From Cohnella hashimotonis (lineage in GTDB: Bacteria > Bacillota > Bacilli > Paenibacillales > Paenibacillaceae): 64,000 nt of DNA. This document shows, in pieces, positions 52,753 to 61,184 of the stretch. Made by a program: the position numbers and the translations under genes. The notes under the pieces were generated by a model, which was given only the letters and a program-made list of their open reading frames with translations, searched no databases and had not been told where the DNA came from. The DNA lies in assembly GCF_030014955.1 (NCBI RefSeq), contig NZ_JAGRPV010000001.1, forward strand, positions 1,798,001 to 1,862,000, in the 5' to 3' direction. Each line of letters begins with the position of its first letter. Position 1 is the first letter of the stretch.

Positions 52753-53520
52753 ATGAAGTTTTCGTTATGCATCGGCGCGTATCAGGGCGAGGACGAGATC
52801 TATCATCTCGAAAAAGTAAAAGCGCTCGGATTCCACGGCTTGGAATATTACGCCTGGTGGCAGCTCGACGATTTGAAGCGCACGGCGAGAGCCCAGGAGC
52901 GGATCGGCGTCGGTATCGTCGCGACCTGCACGCCTTTCATCAGCCTGGTGGACGAGTCGCTGCGCGGCGACTATCTGGACGGGATCAGCCGCACGATTGA
53001 AGCGTGCAAGACGCTTGGTACCAAGTCGATCATCTCTCAGACCGGCAACGAGCTGGACGGCGTGCCGCGAGACGTTCAGCAGCTCACGATGGTGGAGACG
53101 CTGAAGCGGGCCGCGCCGCTGCTCGAAGCGGCCGACATCGTACTGGAGCTTGAGCCGCTGAACGGTCTTGTCGATCACAAAGGTCATTACCTGCAGCGCT
53201 CGGACGAGGGAGCGGAGATTGTAGACAAGGTAGGCAGCAGCCACGTGAAGCTTGTGTTCGACGTCTACCATCAGCAGATTACCGAAGGCAACGTCATTCG
53301 CAATGCGACGGCGTATCGCCATCGGATCAACCATTACCATATTGCGGACAACCCGGGTCGCCATCAACCGGGTACCGGCGAGCTCAACTACATCAATATT
53401 TTAAAGGCGATCAAGGAGACGGGCTTCGAGGGTTATGTGGGCCTGGAGTGCGGCTTTACGATCGATCCCGACGACGCGGTCGAGCAGTTCCACGAGGAAA
53501 TCGTCGCACGTCTCGGGTAA
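52753..53520 (+). CDS. Hydroxypyruvate isomerase-like sugar phosphate isomerase/epimerase
   Basis: 255 aa, with AGGGGGAAT before the start. It is an AP-endonuclease-2/xylose-isomerase-type TIM barrel. The metal ligands are suggested by ELEPLN near residue 136, VFDVYHQQ near 174, NHYHIADNPGRHQPGTGELNY near 197 and GLECGF near 231, the pattern of Hyi. It may interconvert hydroxypyruvate and tartronate semialdehyde or act on another keto-sugar; 3-oxo-isoapionate decarboxylase (OiaC) belongs to the same superfamily, but this gene is far from the apiose operon. A terminator follows. Confidence 0.82.
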   Translation: MKFSLCIGAYQGEDEIYHLEKVKALGFHGLEYYAWWQLDDLKRTARAQERIGVGIVATCTPFISLVDESLRGDYLDGISRTIEACKTLGTKSIISQTGNELDGVPRDVQQLTMVETLKRAAPLLEAADIVLELEPLNGLVDHKGHYLQRSDEGAEIVDKVGSSHVKLVFDVYHQQITEGNVIRNATAYRHRINHYHIADNPGRHQPGTGELNYINILKAIKETGFEGYVGLECGFTIDPDDAVEQFHEEIVARLG

Positions 53521-53542
53521 TATAAGTTTACATCTGTGCATA

Positions 53543-53588
53543 CCACCCCTGGATTTGGCTATTCTAGCCAACGGGGGTGTTTTTTTTT
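53543..53588 (+). terminator. Terminator after the hydroxypyruvate isomerase-like gene
   Basis: CACCCC (53544-53549) pairs with GGGGTG (53574-53579), enclosing a second perfect stem TTGGCTA/TAGCCAA, followed by nine T. Its 3-prime arm is also placed as a ribosome binding site for the next gene. Confidence 0.9.
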
Positions 53589-54078
53589 GCTCACCGAATG
53601 GTTATGGACGGGGGGCAGTTTCGTGCTCCTGCTGATGTTAGTCGTCCCGTATCTGTCGGGCAGCCGCATACGGGAGATTTGGACGGTCTTTTTAACGATG
53701 CAGACGATAAAATGGCTCTTCGGCGTGCTGAAGGCGGAGTTCCGGCTGGTAGAATTTCCGGTGCGATTCTTTCCCTATGCCACCCAACAAGATTTCGCGA
53801 CGGACTTCGCGCTATGTCCTGCGATGGCCGTTTTTTACGCGATGATCGTCCGCGGGCGCACGCTTCGCGTTCAACTGGGCTATGCCGCGTGCTTTGCGGC
53901 CGTTTATGCGCTGTGGAGCTGGGCGATGACGAAATGGACGAACCTGCAGGTTCATCTGCACTGGCGTTCTGAATTCGACTTTTTGTTCGTATGGGTCATG
54001 CTGCCGGCAGTGAAGCGAATCTCGGACTGGATCCTCGCGAAGCCGACAGCCGCTTCAGACGGAGAGGTCCGCCGATGA
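53587..54078 (+). CDS. CBO0543-family membrane protein 1
   Basis: 163 aa. I place the start at TTG 53587, since GGGGGTG of the terminator arm sits 7 nt upstream and the N-terminus then begins MLTEWLW; no other start fits. About five hydrophobic helices follow, with MQTIKWLFGVLKAEFRLVEFPVRFFPYAT in the middle, a layout known from CBO0543 proteins found beside sporulation and germination genes. Function unknown. Its stop overlaps the next start (ATGA). Confidence 0.65.
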   Translation: MLTEWLWTGGSFVLLLMLVVPYLSGSRIREIWTVFLTMQTIKWLFGVLKAEFRLVEFPVRFFPYATQQDFATDFALCPAMAVFYAMIVRGRTLRVQLGYAACFAAVYALWSWAMTKWTNLQVHLHWRSEFDFLFVWVMLPAVKRISDWILAKPTAASDGEVRR

Positions 54079-54560
54079 AGCTCGAGCACTGGATCGAGAC
54101 TTTCGTCTGGATGCTGTCTGCCGCGCTGCTATATGGGTTCATCCCGGCCGACAAACGAAGGGAAGCTGCGCTAAGCATCATCTTCATGCAGTTTATTGCT
54201 TGGCTTCTAGGCTTGGTTGTCGTCGAACTGCATTGGATCAGCTATCCTCAGCGCATCTTTACCGAAGCGACTCGGGCTAACGTAACTTTCGAATTTTGTG
54301 CCCTGCCGGCAATCGGCGCGATTTTTAACGTCCGTTATCCCGCAGAGAAGCCTTTCTGGCACCGCACGGTTTACGCGCTTGCATTTCCGACGGTTTTGGC
54401 AGCGGTAGAATGGCCGATCGAGATATACACCGATCTTGTCCGTTACGAGCATTGGAACCTCGCGGCGACCTGGATCAGCGAGCTTGCGGTGCTGCAGGCC
54501 TGCTACAGGTTTTACCGATGGTACTTCGGCTCTGGGGACAGGGCGCGGCTGGACGTATGA
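54075..54560 (+). CDS. CBO0543-family membrane protein 2
   Basis: 161 aa, ATG start behind GGAGAGG, coupled to the previous gene by a 4-nt overlap. It has the same helix pattern as its neighbour, with VVELHWISYPQRIFTEATRANVTFEF matching the neighbour's central segment and EWPIEIYTDLVRYEHWN later. The two are diverged tandem paralogs. They precede germination operon 2 on the same strand, so a role in spore membrane or germination is possible but unproven. Confidence 0.7.
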   Translation: MKLEHWIETFVWMLSAALLYGFIPADKRREAALSIIFMQFIAWLLGLVVVELHWISYPQRIFTEATRANVTFEFCALPAIGAIFNVRYPAEKPFWHRTVYALAFPTVLAAVEWPIEIYTDLVRYEHWNLAATWISELAVLQACYRFYRWYFGSGDRARLDV

Positions 54561-54629
54561 GCAGGCGTATGGCGCTGGGTTCGTCCGGGCAAAATGGAGG
54601 AGAATGCCAGCGCTGAATGGAGGCTGACG

Positions 54630-56081
54630 ATGGCTGACCCGAAGGACGTGGACGGGGGAACGAAGTCCGACGAAAACACGAAACCAACCCTCGAAGCCGT
54701 GGCCGAGGCGATGAAGGGCTGCGTGGATTGCCTTCATGAGAAGCTCGAGGGCAGCGGCGCCGACCTGGTCTATTTTCCGACGCTCGTCGACCTGAACAAC
54801 CTTCAGCGGGATCTGATACGTCCCTTGTCCCAGGCGTCCTCCGAAGCGTTGAACACGCTGCTGTCCGGTGCGCCCTTCAGGGCCGCGACCGACCTGAAGT
54901 CGTGCATCAAGTCCATCATGGACGGAGCTGCCGCCGTTTTTGCTGGACAGAAGGTGTACCTTTTCGATGCGCCCAAATCGACAGGGAGGCAAGTCGAGCA
55001 GTCGGAGACGGAGACCGTCATTACCGGACCGCACGACGGCTTCGTCGAAAGCCTCGAGGAGAACCTTGGCGTCATCCGTAAAAGGCTCCGCAGTCCCAAG
55101 CTGAAGACCGTCGCGCTCGAGGTCGGAGAAATCGCCAAAACCCGCGTCATTTTAATGTATGTCGAAGGAATCGCAAACGAAGAATTCGTGACTTTGTTAA
55201 CCGGCCGCATTCGTGACATCGAGATCGACGGCGTGTCGGATTCCAATATGCTCGTTCAGCTGATCGATGAAAATCCGAACTCGCTTTTCCCGCAGTATCT
55301 GACGACCGAGCGGCCGGATGCTGTCGTATCGAAGCTGCTCGGCGGACGGCTGGCGGTCATTCTGGACGGGAGTCCGGGCGTGTTTTCGGCGCCGACGGCA
55401 TTTCTCGAATTTTTCTCGTCGCCGGACGATTATTACCAGCGGTGGCCGATCGGCACCGGCTTGCGCATCCTTCGGCTGATCGGCTTTTTGATCACAATCT
55501 GTTTTACTGCCTTTTATGTATCGGTGACGACGTTCCACTACGAGATGATTCCCCACACGATGCTGCTCAATCTCGCCGAGTCCAGAAGCCGGGTGCCTTT
55601 CCCGCCGTTGATCGAGGCGCTCCTTATGGAGACGACGATCGAGCTGCTGCGGGAAGCGGGCGCGCGCCTGCCGACGAAGATCGGTCAGACCATCGGCATC
55701 GTCGGCGGTATCGTTATCGGGCAAGCCGCCGTCCAAGCCGGATTCACGAGCAACATCCTGATCATCGCAGTCGCGATCTCCGCGATCGCTTCGTTCGTTA
55801 TTCCGAGCTATATCATGAGCGCATCGCTGCGCCTGATCCGCTTTGGCCTGATCATCCTGGCCGGCATACTCGGCAACTTGGGCCTGATCTTTGGCATCGG
55901 GTTTATCGTCGTCCATATGGCCGGCGTGACGAATCTCGGCACTTCGTATTTGACGCCTATCGCCCCGGCGAAGTTCATGGATATCCTCGACACGCTCGTC
56001 AGAGGCCCGTTCTGGGCGCTGCGCGAGCGGCCTACGCTCAGCCGAACGAAGAACAAGGTTCGTACGAAAGTCAAAAGATAG
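54630..56081 (+). CDS. GerA-family germinant receptor A subunit (operon 2)
   Basis: 483 aa. The ATG at 54630 has GGAGG 6 nt upstream; ATG 54594 lacks one. It has the same length as the A subunit of operon 1 and the same domain order: a cytoplasmic N-terminal domain with TVITGPHDGFVESLEENLG and LTTERPDAVVSKLLGGRLAVI, then about five membrane helices with PFPPLIEALLMETTIELLREAG and GQTIGIVGGIVIGQAAV. The sequence differs through most of its length from the first copy, so this is a separate receptor rather than a recent duplicate. Confidence 0.92.
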   Translation: MADPKDVDGGTKSDENTKPTLEAVAEAMKGCVDCLHEKLEGSGADLVYFPTLVDLNNLQRDLIRPLSQASSEALNTLLSGAPFRAATDLKSCIKSIMDGAAAVFAGQKVYLFDAPKSTGRQVEQSETETVITGPHDGFVESLEENLGVIRKRLRSPKLKTVALEVGEIAKTRVILMYVEGIANEEFVTLLTGRIRDIEIDGVSDSNMLVQLIDENPNSLFPQYLTTERPDAVVSKLLGGRLAVILDGSPGVFSAPTAFLEFFSSPDDYYQRWPIGTGLRILRLIGFLITICFTAFYVSVTTFHYEMIPHTMLLNLAESRSRVPFPPLIEALLMETTIELLREAGARLPTKIGQTIGIVGGIVIGQAAVQAGFTSNILIIAVAISAIASFVIPSYIMSASLRLIRFGLIILAGILGNLGLIFGIGFIVVHMAGVTNLGTSYLTPIAPAKFMDILDTLVRGPFWALRERPTLSRTKNKVRTKVKR

Positions 56082-56093
56082 CGGAGGCAACCC

Positions 56094-57182
56094 GTGAAGG
56101 AAAAACTGAACAGCTTTCATGTGGCGCTTCTAATTTACATGATCGAGCTCGACGTCACCGTATTAATGCTGCCTCGCATGGTCGCCGTTCAGATCGGCAC
56201 GAACGGCTGGCTCGGATTCCTGGGCTTGTCGCTCATCGCGGCTTTTAACATTTGGCTCTATAAGCTCGTCTACAGTGCGGGACAAGGAAGATCCGTGTTC
56301 GAAATCTCCGAGGCGGTCCTTCCAAAGTTCGTTTTGTATCCGGTTTATGCGGTGCTGTCTCTTCTGTGGCTCGGAATCGGCGCATTTGCCGGCAAGAGCT
56401 TTGTGCTTGTGTTCCAGACGCTAAGCTTCCAGACGAGCTCGCCGATGCTGATTTTTGCCGTTTATTGCCTGCTTGTATACGTGCTGCTCTGCAAGGATCT
56501 CTACAGCATCGTCAAGGCCTCCACGGTGTTTTTTTTGCTATCCATCTGGATGCTGCTGCTGGCGCCGAATTTTTTTAAAGACTGGAGCTTCCACCGGTTC
56601 ACATCGTTTTTGTTTCAGGGCACGACAAACGGCCACAGCTTGAACGGCATGCTCGACGTGTATTCCGTTTTTATCGGCTATGAGCTTTGCGTGTTTCTGT
56701 TTCCTTTTTCGGATGCCAAGACAAAACTGTTTAAAGGTGTCTTTGCCGGTCATGCGATCATTACGTCGACCCATTTGTTTACGATCCTGATTTCCTTCGG
56801 TTTTTTCAGCTTCGAGGAAGTGAAAATATTGCAGTTTCCCGTCATTCACACGCTGGAGTACATCGAGATGCCTTTTATCAACCGCGTTGAAAATCTGGTT
56901 TTTCCCTTTTTCCTGTTCTCCAATCTGGTCACCACCGTCATGTTCGCTTTTGCCGCCCGAAGCGCGCTACGCCGCATGCTGCCCCATATCGAAGACAAGC
57001 GCCTAGCGCTGCCGTTAGCGGCGGCGATATTCGCGCTCGGCTTTTTGCCGACGGTATTTCGGGAGGCCGCCGATTGGATTCGGCTTACGTACTTCACGGA
57101 GACCGGCGTCGCGTTCGCGCTGCCGCTGCTCCTGCTGCTGCTCGTCAAGCTCGGCGGCAAACGGACCAAGGAGGTCTCTTGA
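56094..57182 (+). CDS. GerB-type germinant receptor permease subunit (operon 2)
   Basis: 362 aa, GTG start behind GCGGAGG, 12 nt after the A-subunit gene. It has ten membrane helices, beginning LNSFHVALLIYMIELDVTVLMLPR. It is more hydrophobic and Phe-rich than the B subunit of operon 1, consistent with a different ligand. Confidence 0.9.
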   Translation: MKEKLNSFHVALLIYMIELDVTVLMLPRMVAVQIGTNGWLGFLGLSLIAAFNIWLYKLVYSAGQGRSVFEISEAVLPKFVLYPVYAVLSLLWLGIGAFAGKSFVLVFQTLSFQTSSPMLIFAVYCLLVYVLLCKDLYSIVKASTVFFLLSIWMLLLAPNFFKDWSFHRFTSFLFQGTTNGHSLNGMLDVYSVFIGYELCVFLFPFSDAKTKLFKGVFAGHAIITSTHLFTILISFGFFSFEEVKILQFPVIHTLEYIEMPFINRVENLVFPFFLFSNLVTTVMFAFAARSALRRMLPHIEDKRLALPLAAAIFALGFLPTVFREAADWIRLTYFTETGVAFALPLLLLLLVKLGGKRTKEVS

Positions 57183-57184
57183 CG

Positions 57185-58309
57185 GTGAGAAGGAACAAGG
57201 GAATCGTCTGGCTGCTTGCCGTCGTCGCGATGCTTGCCGGATGCAGGGATCAAAAAATACTGGAGAAAATCGGGTTTGCGCGCACGATCATTCTTGAGAA
57301 AGCGGATGGCCCCGACAAAGCCTTGAAGGTCACGATCAGCATCCCAAAAACGAATCAGACGGAAAGCATCGTTTACACGGATATTGCGAAGAGCTTCAAG
57401 CAAGCGAAAATTCATTTTGATATGCAAAACGATCGCCGGATCGTGTTAGGCCAGCTGAGGCAAGTCATGTTCGGAGAGTCGCTGGCGCGCGTGGGCGTAT
57501 GGCTCCCGATGGAATCGATCTTCCGCGATCCTGCGATCGGCATCCGCACGCACGTCCTGGTCGCGGAGGGAGACATCCAGCGGTACGTCAAAAGAACGTT
57601 CGCGCAGGGTGGGACGATGGGCGAATATATCGATAATCTGGTGCGCTCCGATGCCGCCACCCGGGGGCAATACGATACGAACCTGCATACGTTTCTGCGG
57701 GATTATTACGACGACGGGACGGAGCCGATCGCCACGATTATAGGCGAGACGGACGAGGGGTTGAAGGTCAACGGCATCGCGCTGTTCGTCAGGGACCGGT
57801 ACGTCGCCAAAATAAAAGCGGACGACGCGATGTATTTTTCCCTGCTTCGCGCGGATGCCAAGAATGCCGCTTTGTTTATGGACGAAGTTGAAACGCCGCG
57901 CGGAACGGGCAACATCTCGCTGGCTAACGTCTCGGGCAAGCGCAAGATCAAGATTTTGTCGCTGCCGGATACGAACCGGAACAAGCCCGCGCGAATCGTC
58001 ATCGGAATCAAGCTCAGAGGCTCCCTTATGGAATACGACGACCTGCTGCAAATGAACAATCTCGCCAGTCAGCCCGTACTTGAGCGGGCCATGAGCAAGT
58101 TCGTTGCGGAACGATGCGAGCGTTTGATCCGCGAGATGCAAAAGCCGGGGGCGGACGGCATCGGGATCGGCAGCTACGTCCGCGACAAGATGCGCTATGC
58201 GGACTGGAAAGCGCTCAATTGGAACAAGGCTTTTTCGGAGGCCGAGATTCAAGTCGTCGCAGAGGTCAAGATCACAGATTACGGCAGACTGATCGATGCC
58301 AGCGCGTGA
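57185..58309 (+). CDS. Ger(x)C-type lipoprotein, germinant receptor C subunit (operon 2)
   Basis: 374 aa. The GTG at 57185 has AAGGAGG 10 nt upstream; the TTG at 57179, overlapping the previous stop, is the alternative. The lipobox is MLAGCRD, so the usual Trp after Cys is replaced by Arg. The GerC domains follow, with the C-terminal RCERLIREMQKPGADGIGIG matching the family's last domain. It completes the second receptor. No obvious terminator follows in the 105-base gap. Confidence 0.88.
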   Translation: MRRNKGIVWLLAVVAMLAGCRDQKILEKIGFARTIILEKADGPDKALKVTISIPKTNQTESIVYTDIAKSFKQAKIHFDMQNDRRIVLGQLRQVMFGESLARVGVWLPMESIFRDPAIGIRTHVLVAEGDIQRYVKRTFAQGGTMGEYIDNLVRSDAATRGQYDTNLHTFLRDYYDDGTEPIATIIGETDEGLKVNGIALFVRDRYVAKIKADDAMYFSLLRADAKNAALFMDEVETPRGTGNISLANVSGKRKIKILSLPDTNRNKPARIVIGIKLRGSLMEYDDLLQMNNLASQPVLERAMSKFVAERCERLIREMQKPGADGIGIGSYVRDKMRYADWKALNWNKAFSEAEIQVVAEVKITDYGRLIDASA

Positions 58310-58414
58310 GCGGTCGCATCGGTGTGACGAATGTCATTGCCTGCGGCGGCAGGTTGTGGCAAGCTGATGGGGTAAGCGGGATGATATAAACGGTCCCGAA
58401 GAGGAGGCTTCCCC

Positions 58415-59704
58415 ATGAAGTTCGATTATCTACCTCCGGCCGATCAGATCATCGAGATGATCGGCCGCATCTACCGGTTCGGCATGACGACGACGTCCGG
58501 CGGCAACTTATCCGTCCTGGACGACGACGGCGATATATGGATTACGCCTGCCGGTGTGGACAAGGGTTCCCTGCGCCGGGAAGATATCGTGCGCGTGCGC
58601 GCGGACGGGAGCCATGCGGGCCTGCACAAGCCATCGAGCGAATTTCCGTTTCACCAGGCGATCTATCGAGCGAGGCCGGACCTGCGGTCAGTCGTGCATG
58701 CGCATCCTCCGGCGCTTGTCTCGTTCAGCATTGTCCGCAAGGTTCCCAACGTGGACATGCTGCCCGGCGAACGCGAGATTTGCGGCGAGGTCGGGATCGC
58801 GCCCTATGCGCTGCCCGGCAGCGCGCAGCTCGGGGAGAACATCGCCGCCGTATTCGCGGAGGGCAAGCGCTGCGTGATGCTCGAGAACCATGGCATCGTC
58901 GTAGGCGGCGATTCGCTGGCCGATGCTTACAAGGCGTTCGAGACGCTGGAGTTTTGCGCGCGCATGGAGATTCAGGCCTCCGGCATCGGCCGACCGCGTT
59001 CGCTCACGTCGGCGCAGCAAGCGCTGGCGGCATCCGCTGCCCCGGCGCTTCAGGTGCTTCCGGCGCGAAGCGGTCCGATAACGACAGCCGAGCGCGAGGC
59101 GCGCGTGCGGATGTGCGACTTCATTCGCCGCTCCTATGAGCAGCGTTTGTTCACGAGCACGCAGGGCACCTTTTCCGTGAAACTGGCGGACGACGCTTTT
59201 CTAATCGCGCCGCACGGATTGGACCGCAAGTATCTGGAGCCGGAAGATCTTGTGTTAATTAAGGACGGCTTGGCTGAGCCGGGCAAGCAGCCGAGCCGCT
59301 CCGTCCTGCTGCACCGGGCGATCTACGCGCAGCAGCCTCACGTAGGCTCGGTGCTGGTCGCCCACTCGCCCTACACGATGGCGTTCGCCCTGACGGACCG
59401 TCCCTTCGAGTCGAAGACGATTCCCGAAGCGTATATTTTGCTGCGCGGAATGCCTAAGCTTCCGTTCGAATCCGTCTACGAGTCGGTGGAGGAGACGGCG
59501 GCGCGGTTTACGCCGGACGTCCCGCTCGCGCTCGTCGATAACAACTGCGTTATCGCCACGGGCAGCAGCCTGCTGAACGCCTTCGACCGGCTGGAGGTCG
59601 CGGAGTACAGCGCCAAATCGATCATCGAGACGGCGAATCTCGGCTCCATCGTTCATATGGACGACGATAGCATCCGGGATATCGAAGAGGCGTTCGGACT
59701 ATAG
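58415..59704 (+). CDS. Double-domain class II aldolase/adducin family protein
   Basis: 429 aa, with AGAGGAGG before the start. Domain 1 (about 5-200) has the class II aldolase zinc site: SSEFPFH Glu, VHAHPP with two His, and LENHGIV His. Domain 2 (about 225-420) has the same fold, but the matching positions read PSRSVLLH, VAHSPY and VDNNCVI, so the Glu and at least two His are lost. Only domain 1 should bind metal. Class II family members split sugar phosphates such as fuculose 1-phosphate or decarboxylate or epimerise them; the actual reaction is not readable. Confidence 0.8.
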   Translation: MKFDYLPPADQIIEMIGRIYRFGMTTTSGGNLSVLDDDGDIWITPAGVDKGSLRREDIVRVRADGSHAGLHKPSSEFPFHQAIYRARPDLRSVVHAHPPALVSFSIVRKVPNVDMLPGEREICGEVGIAPYALPGSAQLGENIAAVFAEGKRCVMLENHGIVVGGDSLADAYKAFETLEFCARMEIQASGIGRPRSLTSAQQALAASAAPALQVLPARSGPITTAEREARVRMCDFIRRSYEQRLFTSTQGTFSVKLADDAFLIAPHGLDRKYLEPEDLVLIKDGLAEPGKQPSRSVLLHRAIYAQQPHVGSVLVAHSPYTMAFALTDRPFESKTIPEAYILLRGMPKLPFESVYESVEETAARFTPDVPLALVDNNCVIATGSSLLNAFDRLEVAEYSAKSIIETANLGSIVHMDDDSIRDIEEAFGL

Positions 59705-59735
59705 ATGAGCCTTAACCGGGAGCGAGATCGCTCGG

Positions 59736-59772
59736 GCGCTAACGAGGACTTTCTCTTCGTTGGCGCTTTTTT
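59736..59772 (+). terminator. Terminator after the double aldolase gene
   Basis: GCGCTAACGA (59737-59746) pairs with TCGTTGGCGC (59757-59766) with one G-U pair, followed by six T. The remaining bases up to 59932 hold no gene I can support. Confidence 0.85.
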
Positions 59773-59932
59773 GCGTTCCTTTTTTACTTTCATTCATGCG
59801 TCCGGGCGACGGCGTCAGAACGCCAAACGAATCTCCGCAGGAAGCGTGTGACCGTCACGACGCTCGGCGAATATGGAGTAGGAGACGGCAGCCGTCCCTA
59901 AGCGGCTAGCTTCATGAGCGAGGTGCTGGAGC

Positions 59933-61042
59933 ATGGTCAAAACTTGGCGGGGCGCGCCTGCGGCAGACGGCTACCGCATGCCGGGCGAATTCGATGCGCA
60001 CGCCGGCACCTGGATGCTGTGGCCGGCGAGGACCGATACGTGGCGCCTGGGAGCGAAGCCCGCGCAGGAGGCTTTCCGGAGGGTGGCGCTCGCGATCGCG
60101 TCCTTCGAGCCGGTCACGATCGGCGTGAACGGGAGCGGGTTCGAGCATGTGCGGCGGATTATGCCTGGCGCGGTTCGCGTCGTCGAGCTGTCCTCGAACG
60201 ACGCCTGGATGCGGGACATCGGACCGACCTTCGTGAGAAACGATACGACCGGAGAGGTGCGCGGCATCGATTGGGGATTTAACGCATGGGGCGGGTTGAA
60301 CGGCGGGCTTTATTTTCCATGGGACCAGGATCAGCTCGTAAAGCAGAAGGTGCTCGAGATCGAAGGCAAGGATCGATACGATGCCCGGGACTTTGTCATG
60401 GAGGGCGGTGCGATCGCCGTGGACGGCGAAGGAACGCTGCTCGCAACGGAGCAATGCCTGCTGCATCCGAACCGCAATCCCCGCCTCTCGCGGACGGAGA
60501 TAGAGTCGCGGCTCGCGAGGTCTCTTGGCGTGCGGCGGATCGTCTGGATCAAGCGCGGCCTCGCCGACGACGAGACGGACGGCCACATCGACGAGTTGGC
60601 GGCGTTCGCTGCGCCGGGGATTGTCTTGCTGGCATGGACGGACGATCCGGATCATCCGCAGTACGAGATCGTGCGGGAGGCGGAGGCGGCGCTTGAGGCG
60701 CAGCCGGACGCGAGCGGACGGCGCCTGCGGCTCGAGCGGATTCCGCTGCCGGACCCGATCGAGCTGACCGCCTCGGATTGCCGGACGATCGATCGCGCGG
60801 CGCAAAGCTTCGGTCGCAAGCCGGGCACGCGCATCGCGGCGTCGTATGTCAATTTTTACTATTGCAACGGCGGCTTGATTGTCCCGGCCTTCGGCGATCG
60901 CCGGGACAGGGAGGCGCTTGCGAGGTTTTCCGCTCTCTTCCCGGACCGCAAGGTGGTGCAGGTGTATACGCGGGAAATCGCGTTTGGCGGCGGCAACGTC
61001 CACTGCATTACGCAGCAGGTTCCGGATGGGGGGCGCGGGTGA
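59933..61042 (+). CDS. aguA: Agmatine deiminase
   Basis: 369 aa, ATG start behind GCGAGGTG. Family features are MPGEFDAHAGTWMLWP near residue 16, NDAWMRDIGPTFV near 88, VMEGGAIAVDGEGTLL near 155, TDGHIDELAAF near 215, and the catalytic Cys in FGGGNVHCITQQVP near 357. It hydrolyses agmatine to N-carbamoylputrescine and ammonia in putrescine synthesis. Length is normal. It appears to be a single gene; the partner N-carbamoylputrescine amidase is not in the window. Confidence 0.95.
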   Translation: MVKTWRGAPAADGYRMPGEFDAHAGTWMLWPARTDTWRLGAKPAQEAFRRVALAIASFEPVTIGVNGSGFEHVRRIMPGAVRVVELSSNDAWMRDIGPTFVRNDTTGEVRGIDWGFNAWGGLNGGLYFPWDQDQLVKQKVLEIEGKDRYDARDFVMEGGAIAVDGEGTLLATEQCLLHPNRNPRLSRTEIESRLARSLGVRRIVWIKRGLADDETDGHIDELAAFAAPGIVLLAWTDDPDHPQYEIVREAEAALEAQPDASGRRLRLERIPLPDPIELTASDCRTIDRAAQSFGRKPGTRIAASYVNFYYCNGGLIVPAFGDRRDREALARFSALFPDRKVVQVYTREIAFGGGNVHCITQQVPDGGRG

Positions 61043-61067
61043 TCTGATTACGGAAAGGAAACTGATT

Positions 61068-61141
61068 TATATCTGACTCACAAATTAATTGACCTTCCAA
61101 TTTTTACAGGATATAATGCCTTTATTGTAATCCAGATATAA
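61068..61141 (+). promoter_or_regulatory. Promoter flanked by a perfect 9-bp inverted repeat
   Basis: TTGACC (61089-61094), a 17-nt spacer and TATAAT (61112-61117) form a near-consensus sigma-A promoter. TTATATCTG (61068-61076) and its exact reverse complement CAGATATAA (61133-61141) lie on either side, 56 bp apart between inner ends. This suggests two operator half-sites or sites for a looping repressor. Confidence 0.65.
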
Positions 61142-61184
61142 GTTAGAAATCGAACGATGGATACGGTAAAGGAGCCTGCACGAT

